Origin: Marinobacterium sp. LSUCC0821
GTDB lineage: Bacteria > Pseudomonadota > Gammaproteobacteria > Pseudomonadales > Balneatricaceae
DNA length: 64,000 bases
Assembly (NCBI RefSeq): GCF_012848475.1
Contig: NZ_CP051666.1
Location: 1,949,501-2,013,500 of the forward strand
Reading direction: 5' to 3'
In this document: in pieces, positions 24,983 through 33,777 of the stretch
Layout: each line of letters opens with the position of its first letter
Numbering within the stretch: position 1 is the stretch's first letter
Position numbers and translations under genes: made by a program
Notes under the pieces: generated by a model
The model's input: the letters and a program-made list of their open reading frames with translations, nothing else
The model's database searches: none
What the model was told of the DNA's origin: nothing

Positions 24983-26117
24983 ACTGCGTTAGCAGGTCGT
25001 TCAAGAAGAGGCGGCCCTCATTAGTTGGTGCAAGCCTCTCAACATACTCCTGCAGCAAACCTCGCTCATAGGCCTTAGCTAGTTCAGGTGTAATTTGTGC
25101 TAATGGAATGCCGGTTCGCTCAGAGAATAGGTGGCTAGGTACTCCATCATTTAAGCGCAAGGCATTGAGCATAAATTCGAATGGACGATCTTCAACGTCG
25201 ATTGTCTCTTGCCCGGCTATCATGCTGATATTTTCGATGTAGCCCTTGGGTTGGCGATGTTTATTGGTTCGCTCAATGGCCAGTTCATCACCTTTAATGT
25301 ATGTCATTTTTCCATGCGCACCGGCGCCTATTCCGATGTAGTCACCAAACTGCCAATAGTTTATGTTGTGTTTTGAGGCCCCGCCTTCACGGGCAAACGC
25401 AGAAATTTCATACTGCTTGAAGCCTGCTGACTCTAATAGTGCCTGCCCCTCCTCTTGAATAGCCCAAAGTGACTCCTCAATCGGGAGCTGCGGAGGTTTT
25501 GCAGCAAACTCGGTATTAGGTTCGATGGTGAGCTGATACCAGGAGATCTGATCTGGCGAGAGCTCGATAGCTTGGTTTAAATCACTGATCGCCTGTTCAG
25601 GGGTTTGTTCTGGTAAACCATGCATCAGATCGATGTTAATCCGCTCAAAAATCGCACGTGCGCTTTTGATTGCTGCGATTGCTTCATCTGCATTATGGAT
25701 GCGGCCAAGGCGCTCAAGAGCTGCGTTATTAAAAGTTTGCACACCAATAGAGACGCGATTGATGCCTGCTGAGCGATACCCTGAAAAACGCGCCTGTTCG
25801 AAGGTCCCGGGATTCGCCTCTAAAGTTATTTCAGCGCCCTCCTCTAAACGGAATTCTGAGCGTATAGCATTTAGAAGTCTTTTATAGCTTTCGGGTTTGA
25901 AGAGGCTTGGTGTACCGCCGCCAATGAAAATAGAGTGGATTGGGCGATCACCTGCTCGCACTCGCTCTATTTTCAAATCCTCAATTAATCTATCAATGTA
26001 GGCCTCTTCAGGTAACTCATCACGCACTTGATGCGAGTTGAAGTCACAATAGGGGCACTTTCGAACACACCAAGGGATATGAACGTAGAGTGAGAGAGGA
26101 ATGTTTGTGGTACGCAT
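24972..26117 (-). CDS. hemW: Radical SAM heme chaperone HemW
   Basis: HemW binds heme and inserts it into respiratory enzymes; it was earlier misannotated as oxygen-independent coproporphyrinogen oxidase. The cluster motif C17-x3-C21-x2-C24 is in HIPWCVRKCPYCDF. IFIGGGTPSLF (SAM binding) and EANPGTFEQ follow, with the HemW C-terminal domain at the end. The length of 381 is short, as for HemW, compared with HemN (about 457). ATG 26117 lies 1 nt after the rdgB stop. The conserved rdgB-hemW pairing supports the call. Confidence 0.93.
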   Translation of the reverse strand: MRTTNIPLSLYVHIPWCVRKCPYCDFNSHQVRDELPEEAYIDRLIEDLKIERVRAGDRPIHSIFIGGGTPSLFKPESYKRLLNAIRSEFRLEEGAEITLEANPGTFEQARFSGYRSAGINRVSIGVQTFNNAALERLGRIHNADEAIAAIKSARAIFERINIDLMHGLPEQTPEQAISDLNQAIELSPDQISWYQLTIEPNTEFAAKPPQLPIEESLWAIQEEGQALLESAGFKQYEISAFAREGGASKHNINYWQFGDYIGIGAGAHGKMTYIKGDELAIERTNKHRQPKGYIENISMIAGQETIDVEDRPFEFMLNALRLNDGVPSHLFSERTGIPLAQITPELAKAYERGLLQEYVERLAPTNEGRLFLNDLLTQFID

Positions 26118-26118
26118 C

Positions 26119-26718
26119 CTAACGGAGGAAATCTGCGAGCTGAGCACTCAGCTCGGCCACCGCTTTACCCCGGTGGGAAACAGATCGTTTCTGTTCGGAG
26201 GTAAGTTCCGCGGCTGCGCAGTCAAATTCTGGAGCCCAGAAAATAGGGTCGTAGCCAAAGCCATTTTCACCTTCGGGCGCAGACAAAACACGACCTTCCC
26301 AAGTGCCTAAAGCGATGAGTGGCGTTGGGTCATTTTCGTGGCGCATGCAGACCAACACACAGCGGAAACGAGCAGTGCGCTGGGACTCGTCCAGTTCAGC
26401 AAGTTCACCTAGAAGCTTTTCAATGTTCGTAGCGTCAGTTGCCCCTTCGCCAGCAAAGCGCGCTGAGTAGATGCCAGGAGCGCCGCACAGCGCATCGACT
26501 TCAAGGCCTGAATCATCAGAGATGGCGGGTAGTCCGGTCACTGCACAGGCATGGCGCGCCTTGATGATCGCATTTTCGACGAAAGAGAGTCCGGTCTCTT
26601 CAATATCTAAAACCCCTAACTCACCCTGTGATACAACTTCAAAGTTGATCGGGTTTAGAATCTCAGAAAACTCTTTTAGTTTGCCTTTGTTACCGCTGGC
26701 AAGGACGATGCGTCTCAT
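26119..26718 (-). CDS. rdgB: dITP/XTP pyrophosphatase RdgB
   Basis: This Ham1-family enzyme hydrolyses dITP and XTP to monophosphates, preventing their incorporation into DNA. The protein has 199 residues. Motifs are VLASGNKGKLKEFSEIL at the start, ISDDSGLEVDALCGAPGIYSAR and GFGYDPIFWAPE. GGAGA lies about 9 nt before ATG 26718; a GTG one codon earlier is an alternative. It forms an operon with hemW downstream, and DUF4426 and met genes lie upstream on the same strand. Confidence 0.95.
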   Translation of the reverse strand: MRRIVLASGNKGKLKEFSEILNPINFEVVSQGELGVLDIEETGLSFVENAIIKARHACAVTGLPAISDDSGLEVDALCGAPGIYSARFAGEGATDATNIEKLLGELAELDESQRTARFRCVLVCMRHENDPTPLIALGTWEGRVLSAPEGENGFGYDPIFWAPEFDCAAAELTSEQKRSVSHRGKAVAELSAQLADFLR

Positions 26719-26755
26719 CACAAATTTCTCCGAGTCTTATAACTCTTCAGGCTCA

Positions 26756-27193
26756 CTATTGCTCGGTGTAGAACTTCTGAGCGAAATCAATTTCGATAGG
26801 GGCGCGGTCAGGGTTTGGCTGGACGCTTAACTTGATCGTGATTCGCTCATCATTGGTGAAACGAAAGCCGCCAATGTAGTAGAGCGCGTTCTGCTCTTGA
26901 ATCGGAGCAAACTCCAGTTCCTGTTGCTGTTGCAGCATGTTTGCTGCAGTACCGTCGACTCGAGCGCGTACAGCACGTTTTGATCCATCTGCCTGCAACT
27001 CAAAGACTGCGACATTCACTAGTGCTCGAACCTTGCTTCGCAAGAGTCCATTCGCTTGTGCAACTTCTGGCGAAATGAAGTCAGAATTGAAGGCGTTGTA
27101 GTGTATTTCATAGCCATTTTGCACAACTTTCTGCTCTGCAAAAGCAGTTGTTGCAGCAAATAGGGATACCATAAGAATAAATAGCTTACGCAT
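26756..27193 (-). CDS. DUF4426 periplasmic protein
   Basis: This 145-residue protein has a clear signal peptide (MRKLFILMVSLFAATTAFA, cleavage before EQK). The mature part is a single beta-rich domain starting with QNGYEIHYNAFNSDFISPEVA, a signature of the DUF4426 family. These genes are regularly found between metW and rdgB in gammaproteobacteria. The function is unknown. The product is probably periplasmic and soluble, as no lipobox is present. Confidence 0.85.
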   Translation of the reverse strand: MRKLFILMVSLFAATTAFAEQKVVQNGYEIHYNAFNSDFISPEVAQANGLLRSKVRALVNVAVFELQADGSKRAVRARVDGTAANMLQQQQELEFAPIQEQNALYYIGGFRFTNDERITIKLSVQPNPDRAPIEIDFAQKFYTEQ

Positions 27194-27202
27194 AAGAGCC
27201 TC

Positions 27203-27793
27203 CTAACGAGTAATTCGGTAGATTGCGATCTCGCCCATCATGTTGGGCCAGAGTTTATGCCACCAACGTTGACGGAGAGTATTATCTACTACGGTGCGCT
27301 CAAGAATTCGGATGTTGCGCGAAATGCACAGTGATTCAAAATCTTTAAAGGTACAGAAGTGGATATTTGGTGTGTCATACCACTGATATGAGAGGAACTT
27401 CGATACCGGCATCTTGCCGCGAAACGCCAAGTAGAAGCGTGCACGCCAGTGCGCAAAGTTAGGGAAAGTGACAATTCCCTGGCGGCCGATACGAAGCATC
27501 TCTTCAACAATCAAATCTGGGCGATGCATCACCTGCAGCGCTTGAGTCATGACTACGGTATCGAAGCTTGAATCTTCAATACCGGCCAACCCCTCATCAA
27601 TGTTCTTATCAATCACATTGACGCCACGACCAATACAGCTAGTGATGTTGTCGTGATCAATCTCAATACCAAGCCCTTTTACTGACTTAGTACGGTGTAG
27701 TTTGTCTAATAGCTCGCCATCACCACAACCAAGGTCAAGAACGCGCTCACCCTGGCCGATCCAGTCGGCGATAATCTCTAAATCAGCGCGCAT
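27203..27793 (-). CDS. metW: MetW, methyltransferase-like partner of MetX
   Basis: This 196-residue protein with the class I SAM-methyltransferase fold has [15 protein letters not shown] (motif I, about 19-33), then GIEIDHDNI and [13 protein letters not shown]. In many proteobacteria it is encoded with MetX and is needed for homoserine acylation activity (established knowledge). The start overlaps the metX stop by 11 nt, indicating coupled expression. A true methylation substrate is not known. Confidence 0.93.
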   Translation of the reverse strand: MRADLEIIADWIGQGERVLDLGCGDGELLDKLHRTKSVKGLGIEIDHDNITSCIGRGVNVIDKNIDEGLAGIEDSSFDTVVMTQALQVMHRPDLIVEEMLRIGRQGIVTFPNFAHWRARFYLAFRGKMPVSKFLSYQWYDTPNIHFCTFKDFESLCISRNIRILERTVVDNTLRQRWWHKLWPNMMGEIAIYRITR

Positions 27794-28949
27794 GGGACTC
27801 TCCTAGGTTTAACTCTGAAGCGACTCGGTTTAGGTAAGCTGCCAACACCGCATCGTAGCGTGGGCTAGAGATTAGAAAGGCGTCGTGGCCATGATCAGAG
27901 TCGATCTCTGCATAGCTGACATCACGGTTCGCCTCAACCAACGCATCGGTGATTTCGCGAGAGCGCTCTGGTGCAAAACGCCAATCTGTAGTGAACGACA
28001 CCACAAGGAAACCACAGCTTGCTTTGCTCAGCGCCTTGGCAAGGTCATTATCGAACTCTGAAGCTGGGTCAAAGTAATCCAGCGCTTTGGTCATCAACAG
28101 GTAGGTGTTGGCATCAAAAGCAGTTGAGAATCGCTCTCCTTGATACTGCAAATAGCTCTCGACCTGAAACTGGGTGTTGAAATCAAAGCTCAACTTGTCG
28201 GACTTCATCTCACGACCAAATTTCTCACCCATGCCGTCATCAGAAAGGTAGGTGATGTGACCGATCATGCGAGCAAGCGCTAGGCCAGTTTTTGGCAGTA
28301 CGTCGTGCTCGTAGAAACGTCCCTCATGGAACTGCGGATCCTTGGTGATCGCTTGGCGAGCCACTTCGTTAAATGCGATGTTTTGCGCAGTGAGCTTAGA
28401 TGATGAGGCGATCACTAGCGCATGACCTAGGCGATCTGGATAATCGATCGACCACTGCATCGCTTGCATGCCACCTAAACTGCCGCCTACTACCGCTGCC
28501 CAGCGTTGAATCCCTAGACGATCAGCAAGGCGTGCTTGGCTGTTCACCCAATCGCGAACCGTTACAACTGGAAAGTCAGGACCATACTGCAGCCCTGTCT
28601 CAGGATTAATTGAGGTGGGGCCGGTCGAGCCGTGACAGCCACCTAGGTTATTTAGAGCAACAACAAAGAAGCGGTTGGTATCGATAGGTTTACCAGGACC
28701 AATCGAGCTATCCCACCAGCCAGGTTTTTTCTCGTCCATTGAATGGAAACCCGCAGCATGGTGGTGGCCAGATAGAGCATGGCAGATAAGAATGGCGTTG
28801 CTTGCTTCGCTATTAAGCTCGCCGTAGGTTTCAACCATCAACTCATAGCTAGGCAGCACCTTGCCTGAGCAGAGCTCAAGCGGTTCATCAAAGCGATAGA
28901 TCTCAGGTGTAACTATTCCGACGGAGTCCGCGGGTAGGGTATCAGGCAT
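27783..28949 (-). CDS. metX: Homoserine O-acyltransferase MetX
   Basis: This alpha/beta-hydrolase-fold enzyme acylates homoserine in methionine synthesis. It has the oxyanion region [16 protein letters not shown], the nucleophile serine in [14 protein letters not shown] and the catalytic histidine in [15 protein letters not shown] 28949 ([11 protein letters not shown]) is preceded by AGGAG about 9 nt upstream and gives 388 residues. MetX proteins encoded with MetW in gammaproteobacteria often use succinyl-CoA rather than acetyl-CoA; I cannot decide the donor here. Confidence 0.94.
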   Translation of the reverse strand: MPDTLPADSVGIVTPEIYRFDEPLELCSGKVLPSYELMVETYGELNSEASNAILICHALSGHHHAAGFHSMDEKKPGWWDSSIGPGKPIDTNRFFVVALNNLGGCHGSTGPTSINPETGLQYGPDFPVVTVRDWVNSQARLADRLGIQRWAAVVGGSLGGMQAMQWSIDYPDRLGHALVIASSSKLTAQNIAFNEVARQAITKDPQFHEGRFYEHDVLPKTGLALARMIGHITYLSDDGMGEKFGREMKSDKLSFDFNTQFQVESYLQYQGERFSTAFDANTYLLMTKALDYFDPASEFDNDLAKALSKASCGFLVVSFTTDWRFAPERSREITDALVEANRDVSYAEIDSDHGHDAFLISSPRYDAVLAAYLNRVASELNLGESHAR

Positions 28950-29006
28950 CTGCCCTCTCTCCTTTAGTGAGCTTAAGCGAGCATTGCTCGTAACCATTTG
29001 AAAACG

Positions 29007-29303
29007 TTATTGTAACAAGGCTTGCAGTGATAGGGGGAGAGTTTCTACGCCGGAAATCGCCACTCGCTTACGGCGGTTCATCTGCCCCGAGATGATCTCT
29101 ATATCACGCGCTGCAACGGCAAAGCTCTTAGCGAGAAATTTGATCAACTCTGCATTGGCCTTGCCATCTACCGGCGGTGATGCGATACGAATCTTAACTG
29201 CATCACCGTGAAGCCCTGCAAAGCCTGGCTTTTTAGCCCCGGGTTGAAGATGGCAGGTTAGCAATAATCGGCCATCAGCTAATTGCCAGGGTATCTCATT
29301 CAA
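29007..29303 (-). CDS. DUF167 (YggU) family protein
   Basis: This 98-residue protein has LLTCHLQPGAKKPGFAGLHGDAVKIRI and PPVDGKANAELIKFLAKSF, the signature of the DUF167/YggU family (small alpha/beta proteins of unknown role). It lies in the usual yggS-proC-yggT-yggU order, 13 nt after yggT. Confidence 0.9.
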   Translation of the reverse strand: MNEIPWQLADGRLLLTCHLQPGAKKPGFAGLHGDAVKIRIASPPVDGKANAELIKFLAKSFAVAARDIEIISGQMNRRKRVAISGVETLPLSLQALLQ

Positions 29304-29316
29304 CCTTTGATCGACC

Positions 29317-29862
29317 TTACATGACCAGGCGTGTAATCGCCGATTGTAGGATCTGGATAACGAAGAAGATCAAAATAGGTGATAGATCCAGACCACCAAT
29401 CGACGGAATAACTTTGCGAGCAAGAGCAAATAGAGGGTCAGTTAACTGGATAATCAGTTGAGGACCGGGGTGGTAACTATTGGGTGCAATCCACGAAAGA
29501 ATCACAGAGCCGATCACCGCCCAGAAGTAGATAGTCAGGATCGAGTCTAGGACGCCAAATAGCGCATATAGAGCGATGCCAACCAGATTAGGTAGTGCAC
29601 TTTGCGACAGGAAGATAATCCCAGCAACCACAGCAAATTTAACAATGAATGCTAGGATCAACGGCGTAATATCAAGACGTGCGACGCGTGGGATTAGACG
29701 CTGAAGCGGCGCTAGCGGAGCCTGGGTAAAGCGAACAACTGTCTGTGAGATAGGGTTGTAGTAGTCAGCCCCAGCCACCTGCAACAAAAAGCGCAGAATC
29801 AAAATGAAAGCGTAAACATCACCAATGGTGCGCAGTGCAAGTGTCAGCGTATCGCCGGCCAT
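29317..29862 (-). CDS. yggT: YggT family membrane protein
   Basis: This 181-residue integral membrane protein contains two copies of the YggT repeat, each with hydrophobic helices and a P-x-x-P-like segment (PLAPLQRLIP and PLFALARKVIP). Three or four membrane spans are visible. ATG 29862 is favoured by AGGAA 7 nt upstream over an in-frame ATG at 29895. Distant relatives work in osmotic tolerance and cell division, but no function is established for this one. Confidence 0.88.
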   Translation of the reverse strand: MAGDTLTLALRTIGDVYAFILILRFLLQVAGADYYNPISQTVVRFTQAPLAPLQRLIPRVARLDITPLILAFIVKFAVVAGIIFLSQSALPNLVGIALYALFGVLDSILTIYFWAVIGSVILSWIAPNSYHPGPQLIIQLTDPLFALARKVIPSIGGLDLSPILIFFVIQILQSAITRLVM

Positions 29863-29935
29863 ATCAGTTCCTATCCAATCAATGGTTTGTATCAATTAAC
29901 TACAAGACTACCTGTTTTCAGCGAGTGCAGCCAGA

Positions 29936-30769
29936 TTACTCATCAGCTCCGAGAATTTCACTCATCTCTGCAGCACGGTTCATGCAGGCAAGCATCGCTG
30001 TTTCAACGACACGGCCAAGCTCATCCCGTTCAAAGCTCAGAATAGCTTGCTCTGTCGTGCCTCCCGGAGAGGTTACATTTTTTCGCAATTGTGCCGGTTC
30101 AATGCCTGTCTGCTTCGCCATTTCGGCAGCACCTAACGCGGTTTGAAGCGTTAACTCGCGGGCATTCTCTGGGCTCATACCCAAGGCAATACCTGCATCA
30201 ATCATCTTCTCCATCATCAGGAAGAAATAGGCAGGGCCTGAACCGGAAACGGCAGTGACTTGGTCGATCCCCTGCTCTTGCTCACACCAAACAGAGATGC
30301 CAACCGCATCGGTTATAGCCTGTGCCTGCTCGCGTTGAAGCTCAGTGACGGTCTCTGTTGCAAACAGACCGCACGCACCTAGTTTGAGCAGTGATGGAGT
30401 GTTTGGCATGGCACGGATAACAGGGATATCACCACCAGCCCAACGCTCCAAAGAGTCGCAAGAGATACCCGCAGCAACTGAGATAAGTAGCGGCTTGCGG
30501 CTCTGAAGTGCTGGCGCTAGTGCTTTGAGTGTCTGTTGCATCATCTGCGGTTTTACAGAAATAACCACAATATCAGCCGCTGCAATCGCCTGTTCGTTAT
30601 CTGCAGTAGTGTTGACCCCAAGTGCTTGGAAGGTAGCTAGTTTTTCCTTCTGGCGACGAGTAGCCCAAAGCTGAGCTGCAGGGTAGCCGGTAGCAATAAG
30701 ACCTTCCAAAATTGCACCGGCCATGTTGCCAGTGCCGATAAATGCGATAGTTGGTTGCAATGTATGCAC
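29936..30769 (-). CDS. proC: Pyrroline-5-carboxylate reductase
   Basis: ProC reduces 1-pyrroline-5-carboxylate to proline with NAD(P)H. The Rossmann motif is FIGTGNMAGAILEGL (10-24), followed by VVISVKPQMM, IRAMPNTPSLLKLGACGLF and the C-terminal signature VTSPGGTTEQAILSFE. The length of 277 is normal. The start follows yggS by 3 nt, so the two are co-transcribed, a conserved pair linked through PLP and proline metabolism. Confidence 0.95.
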   Translation of the reverse strand: MHTLQPTIAFIGTGNMAGAILEGLIATGYPAAQLWATRRQKEKLATFQALGVNTTADNEQAIAAADIVVISVKPQMMQQTLKALAPALQSRKPLLISVAAGISCDSLERWAGGDIPVIRAMPNTPSLLKLGACGLFATETVTELQREQAQAITDAVGISVWCEQEQGIDQVTAVSGSGPAYFFLMMEKMIDAGIALGMSPENARELTLQTALGAAEMAKQTGIEPAQLRKNVTSPGGTTEQAILSFERDELGRVVETAMLACMNRAAEMSEILGADE

Positions 30770-30772
30770 CCC

Positions 30773-31465
30773 TTATTGGTTGTAATTACGTGGCCCGAAG
30801 AGTGCGGTGCCAATGCGCACTATGGTAGCACCCTCTTCGACGGCTGGAATAAGATCGTCTGACATTCCCATAGAGAGCGTATCGATTTCGGGAATTTCAG
30901 CTTTAATTGTCTCAAAAAGCTCGCGAACTTCGCGAAACTGTTGGTGCTGCTTTGCCAAGTCATCTGTCGCTTCTGGGATAGCCATTAAGCCTCTGAGCTT
31001 AACACGCGGTAGCGCAGACATTTTTAGCGCTAGTGCAAGCGCATCCTCTGGAAGGCACCCCGATTTGCTCTCTTCGCGGCTGCTATTAACCTGCAGGCAG
31101 ATATTGAGATCATCTGCATAGTAGGGGCGTTGTGCTGAGAGTCGCTCGGCAATTTTGAGTCGGTCGACACTGTGCACCCAGCTAAAGTTCTCTGCGATAG
31201 GTTTAGTCTTATTCGACTGAATCGGACCGATAAAGTGCCACTCCAGCGATAAATCCTCTGTTGCGACGATTTTATCGAGCGACTCCTGAAGGTAGTTCTC
31301 GCCAAAGGCTTGTTGCCCCAAAGCGGCCATCTCCCTCACCTCATCGGCACTTCGGGTCTTGCTGACGGCTAGTAACTGCACGCTTTCAACCGGGCGTTTT
31401 GCAAGATCACAGGCTTCTTTGATCTGTGAACTAACCTTTTCAAAACTCTCTGCTATAGTACTCAT
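30773..31465 (-). CDS. yggS: PLP homeostasis protein (YggS/PLPBP)
   Basis: This 230-residue alanine-racemase-fold protein binds PLP and keeps PLP balanced but has no known enzyme activity. The PLP lysine is in LLAVSKTRSADEV (about residue 35). Other motifs are GENYLQESLDK, WHFIGPIQSNKTKPIAE and LSMGMSDDLIPAVEEGATIVRIG. I set the start at ATG 31465 by alignment with YggS; an ATG at 31492 would add nine residues and leave only 16 nt to pilT. Confidence 0.92.
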   Translation of the reverse strand: MSTIAESFEKVSSQIKEACDLAKRPVESVQLLAVSKTRSADEVREMAALGQQAFGENYLQESLDKIVATEDLSLEWHFIGPIQSNKTKPIAENFSWVHSVDRLKIAERLSAQRPYYADDLNICLQVNSSREESKSGCLPEDALALALKMSALPRVKLRGLMAIPEATDDLAKQHQQFREVRELFETIKAEIPEIDTLSMGMSDDLIPAVEEGATIVRIGTALFGPRNYNQ

Positions 31466-31508
31466 AGATGCTTTGTAATTTTGTAGACTCATTTACTTCG
31501 AGATTGTT

Positions 31509-32543
31509 ATGGATATTACCGAACTTTTGGCCTTTGCAGTACAGCAGGGCGCCTCGGATCTGCATTTAACAGCTGGTATGCCACCTCTTATTCGAGTTGA
31601 TGGTGAAGTGCGCCGCATTAAGCTGCCCTCTATGGAGCACAAAGAGGTACATGCGCTTGTCTATGAGATTATGAATGACAAGCAGCGTAAAGAGTACGAA
31701 GAGAATCTCGAAGCCGATTTCTCGTTTGAGGTACCTAATCTATCTCGCTTCCGTGTAAATGCGTTTAACCAACACCGTGGTGCGGGTGCCGTATTCCGTA
31801 CCGTCCCGAGTAAGGTTTTGACGATGGATCAGTTAGGCATGGGGACTGTGTTTAAACAGCTCTCCGATCAGCCGCGCGGTCTAGTACTGGTGACGGGTCC
31901 GACGGGTTCAGGTAAATCAACCACACTAGCTGCGATGATCGATTACATTAATGACACTCGCTCTGACCACATTTTGACTATAGAAGATCCGATCGAATTT
32001 GTTCACGAAAGCCGCAAGAGCTTGGTCAACCAGCGTGAGGTGCATCGCGATACTCTCAGCTTTGAAAATGCGCTGCGCTCGGCTCTTCGCGAAGACCCGG
32101 ACGTTATTCTCGTTGGCGAGATGCGTGACCTAGAGACGATTCGACTTGCACTAACTGCTGCAGAAACGGGTCACCTAGTCTTTGGTACTCTGCACACCAC
32201 CTCAGCAGCTAAAACCATCGACCGTATCATCGACGTATTCCCAGCCGCCGAGAAAGATATGGTGCGATCTATGCTCTCTGAGTCTCTGCAGGGGGTTATC
32301 TCGCAGACACTCCTCAAGAAAGAGGGTGGCGGTCGAATTGCTGCACACGAAATTATGATTGGTACCTCTGCAATCCGTAACCTAATCCGTGAAGATAAAG
32401 TTGCGCAGATGTATTCCGCTATCCAAACCGGCGCCTCGGTTGGTATGAAAACACTGGATCAGTCCCTATTGGAGCTGGTTCAGAAAGGTCATATCACACG
32501 TGAAGTGGCCCGACTTCGTGCCAAAGACCCAACAGCATTTTAA
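31509..32543 (+). CDS. pilT: Type IV pilus retraction ATPase PilT
   Basis: This 344-residue hexameric ATPase depolymerises type IV pili for twitching and DNA uptake. It has the N-terminal PAS-like part (ASDLHLTAGMPPLIRVDGEV), Walker A GPTGSGKSTT, the Asp box, Walker B DPDVILVGEMRDLETI, the His box HTTSAAKTIDRIID and the C-terminal motif AIRNLIRE that is needed for retraction in PilT. It is followed by pilU after 12 nt and is divergent from yggS, a standard arrangement. Confidence 0.96.
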   Translation: MDITELLAFAVQQGASDLHLTAGMPPLIRVDGEVRRIKLPSMEHKEVHALVYEIMNDKQRKEYEENLEADFSFEVPNLSRFRVNAFNQHRGAGAVFRTVPSKVLTMDQLGMGTVFKQLSDQPRGLVLVTGPTGSGKSTTLAAMIDYINDTRSDHILTIEDPIEFVHESRKSLVNQREVHRDTLSFENALRSALREDPDVILVGEMRDLETIRLALTAAETGHLVFGTLHTTSAAKTIDRIIDVFPAAEKDMVRSMLSESLQGVISQTLLKKEGGGRIAAHEIMIGTSAIRNLIREDKVAQMYSAIQTGASVGMKTLDQSLLELVQKGHITREVARLRAKDPTAF

Positions 32544-32555
32544 TTGAGGTGTATT

Positions 32556-33692
32556 GTGGACTTTACTCAACTACTTAAAGTGATGACTGAGCGGGGCGGT
32601 TCCGATCTATTCATTACAGCAGGCGCGCCGCCATCGATTAAAGTGGATGGCACCATTAAGCCGCTAACCAAAGAGTCATTAACTGCTGCTCAATCCCGTG
32701 CGCTCGTTTATAGCACCATGAACGACAAACAATTGGCAGAGTTTGAAGCGACCAATGAGTGTAACTTCGCACTCAGCGCCCATGACATTGGCCGTTTCCG
32801 TGTCAGCGCTTATGTGCAACGCAACTCTCCCGGAATGGTGCTGCGCTCGATCGCTAGCCATATTCCGTCGATGGAGGAGCTCAAGCTGCCAGAGGTGATT
32901 AAAGAGCTGGCGATGAGTAAACGCGGTTTGATTCTGTTTGTGGGTGGTACCTCAACCGGTAAATCGACCTCTTTGGCATCCATGATCGATTATCGCAATG
33001 AGAATCATGCGGGTCACATCATTACCATCGAAGATCCGATCGAGTACATTCATAACCACAAGAAGAGCATCATCACGCAGCGCGAAGTGGGATTGGATAC
33101 CGACTCATTTGAAACTGCGTTAAAGAACACACTTCGCCAAGCGCCGGATGTCATTCTGATGGGTGAGATTCGCTCGTCAGATACGATGAGTTATGGCTTA
33201 GCTTTTGCCGAAACAGGCCATCTCTGTTTGGCAACGCTTCACGCTAACAACGCCAACCAAGCGTTGGATCGCATCATCTCATTCTTCCCAGCAGATCATC
33301 ACGATCAGATCTGGATGGATCTATCGTTGAACCTGAAAGCGATCATTGCTCAGCAGTTGGTGCCAACTAAAGATGGGAAAGGTCGACGCGCTGCGATTGA
33401 AGTAATGATTAATACCCCGTTGATACAGGATCTGATTCGCAAAGGTGCGGTACATGAGATCAAGGATGTGATTAAGAAGTCGACGAACCTGGGTATGAAA
33501 ACCTTTGATCAGTCGCTCTATGATCTCTATCGAGAAGATGTCATTACCTACGAAACCGCCCTCAGTCATGCCGACTCAGCGAATGACCTGCGTTTGATGA
33601 TTAAACTCAGTGCAGATGGTAACGAAAAACCAACTCAAGCTGATGATATGCCCTCTTTTACCCTCCAGGATGAAGAGGATAAACGCGGTTAA
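32556..33692 (+). CDS. pilU: Type IV pilus ATPase PilU
   Basis: This PilT paralogue assists retraction under load. The protein has 378 residues starting at GTG 32556, with GAGG 6 nt upstream; an in-frame TTG at 32544 lacks a ribosome site. GGSDLFITAGAPPSIKVDG is followed by Walker A GGTSTGKST, a slightly unusual spelling that still satisfies GxxxxGK[ST]. RQAPDVILMGEIRSSDTM, the LATLHANNANQALDRII box and the PilU-typical acidic tail complete it. A bidirectional terminator follows. Confidence 0.94.
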   Translation: MDFTQLLKVMTERGGSDLFITAGAPPSIKVDGTIKPLTKESLTAAQSRALVYSTMNDKQLAEFEATNECNFALSAHDIGRFRVSAYVQRNSPGMVLRSIASHIPSMEELKLPEVIKELAMSKRGLILFVGGTSTGKSTSLASMIDYRNENHAGHIITIEDPIEYIHNHKKSIITQREVGLDTDSFETALKNTLRQAPDVILMGEIRSSDTMSYGLAFAETGHLCLATLHANNANQALDRIISFFPADHHDQIWMDLSLNLKAIIAQQLVPTKDGKGRRAAIEVMINTPLIQDLIRKGAVHEIKDVIKKSTNLGMKTFDQSLYDLYREDVITYETALSHADSANDLRLMIKLSADGNEKPTQADDMPSFTLQDEEDKRG

Positions 33693-33721
33693 TTGCTTGA
33701 ATAGCAATTGAATGAGTCCCA

Positions 33722-33752
33722 AAAAAATCCCAGCAAGTCGCTGGGATTTTTT
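33722..33752. terminator. Bidirectional intrinsic terminator between pilU and pyrC'
   Basis: A 13-bp perfect stem (33722-33734 with 33740-33752, core ATCCCAGC / GCTGGGAT, 5-nt loop) has A and T runs in the arms on both sides, so it can stop transcription from both pilU (+) and pyrC' (-). Confidence 0.9.
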
Positions 33753-33777
33753 GGTTATGCAGTGCTACCAGTAAGGC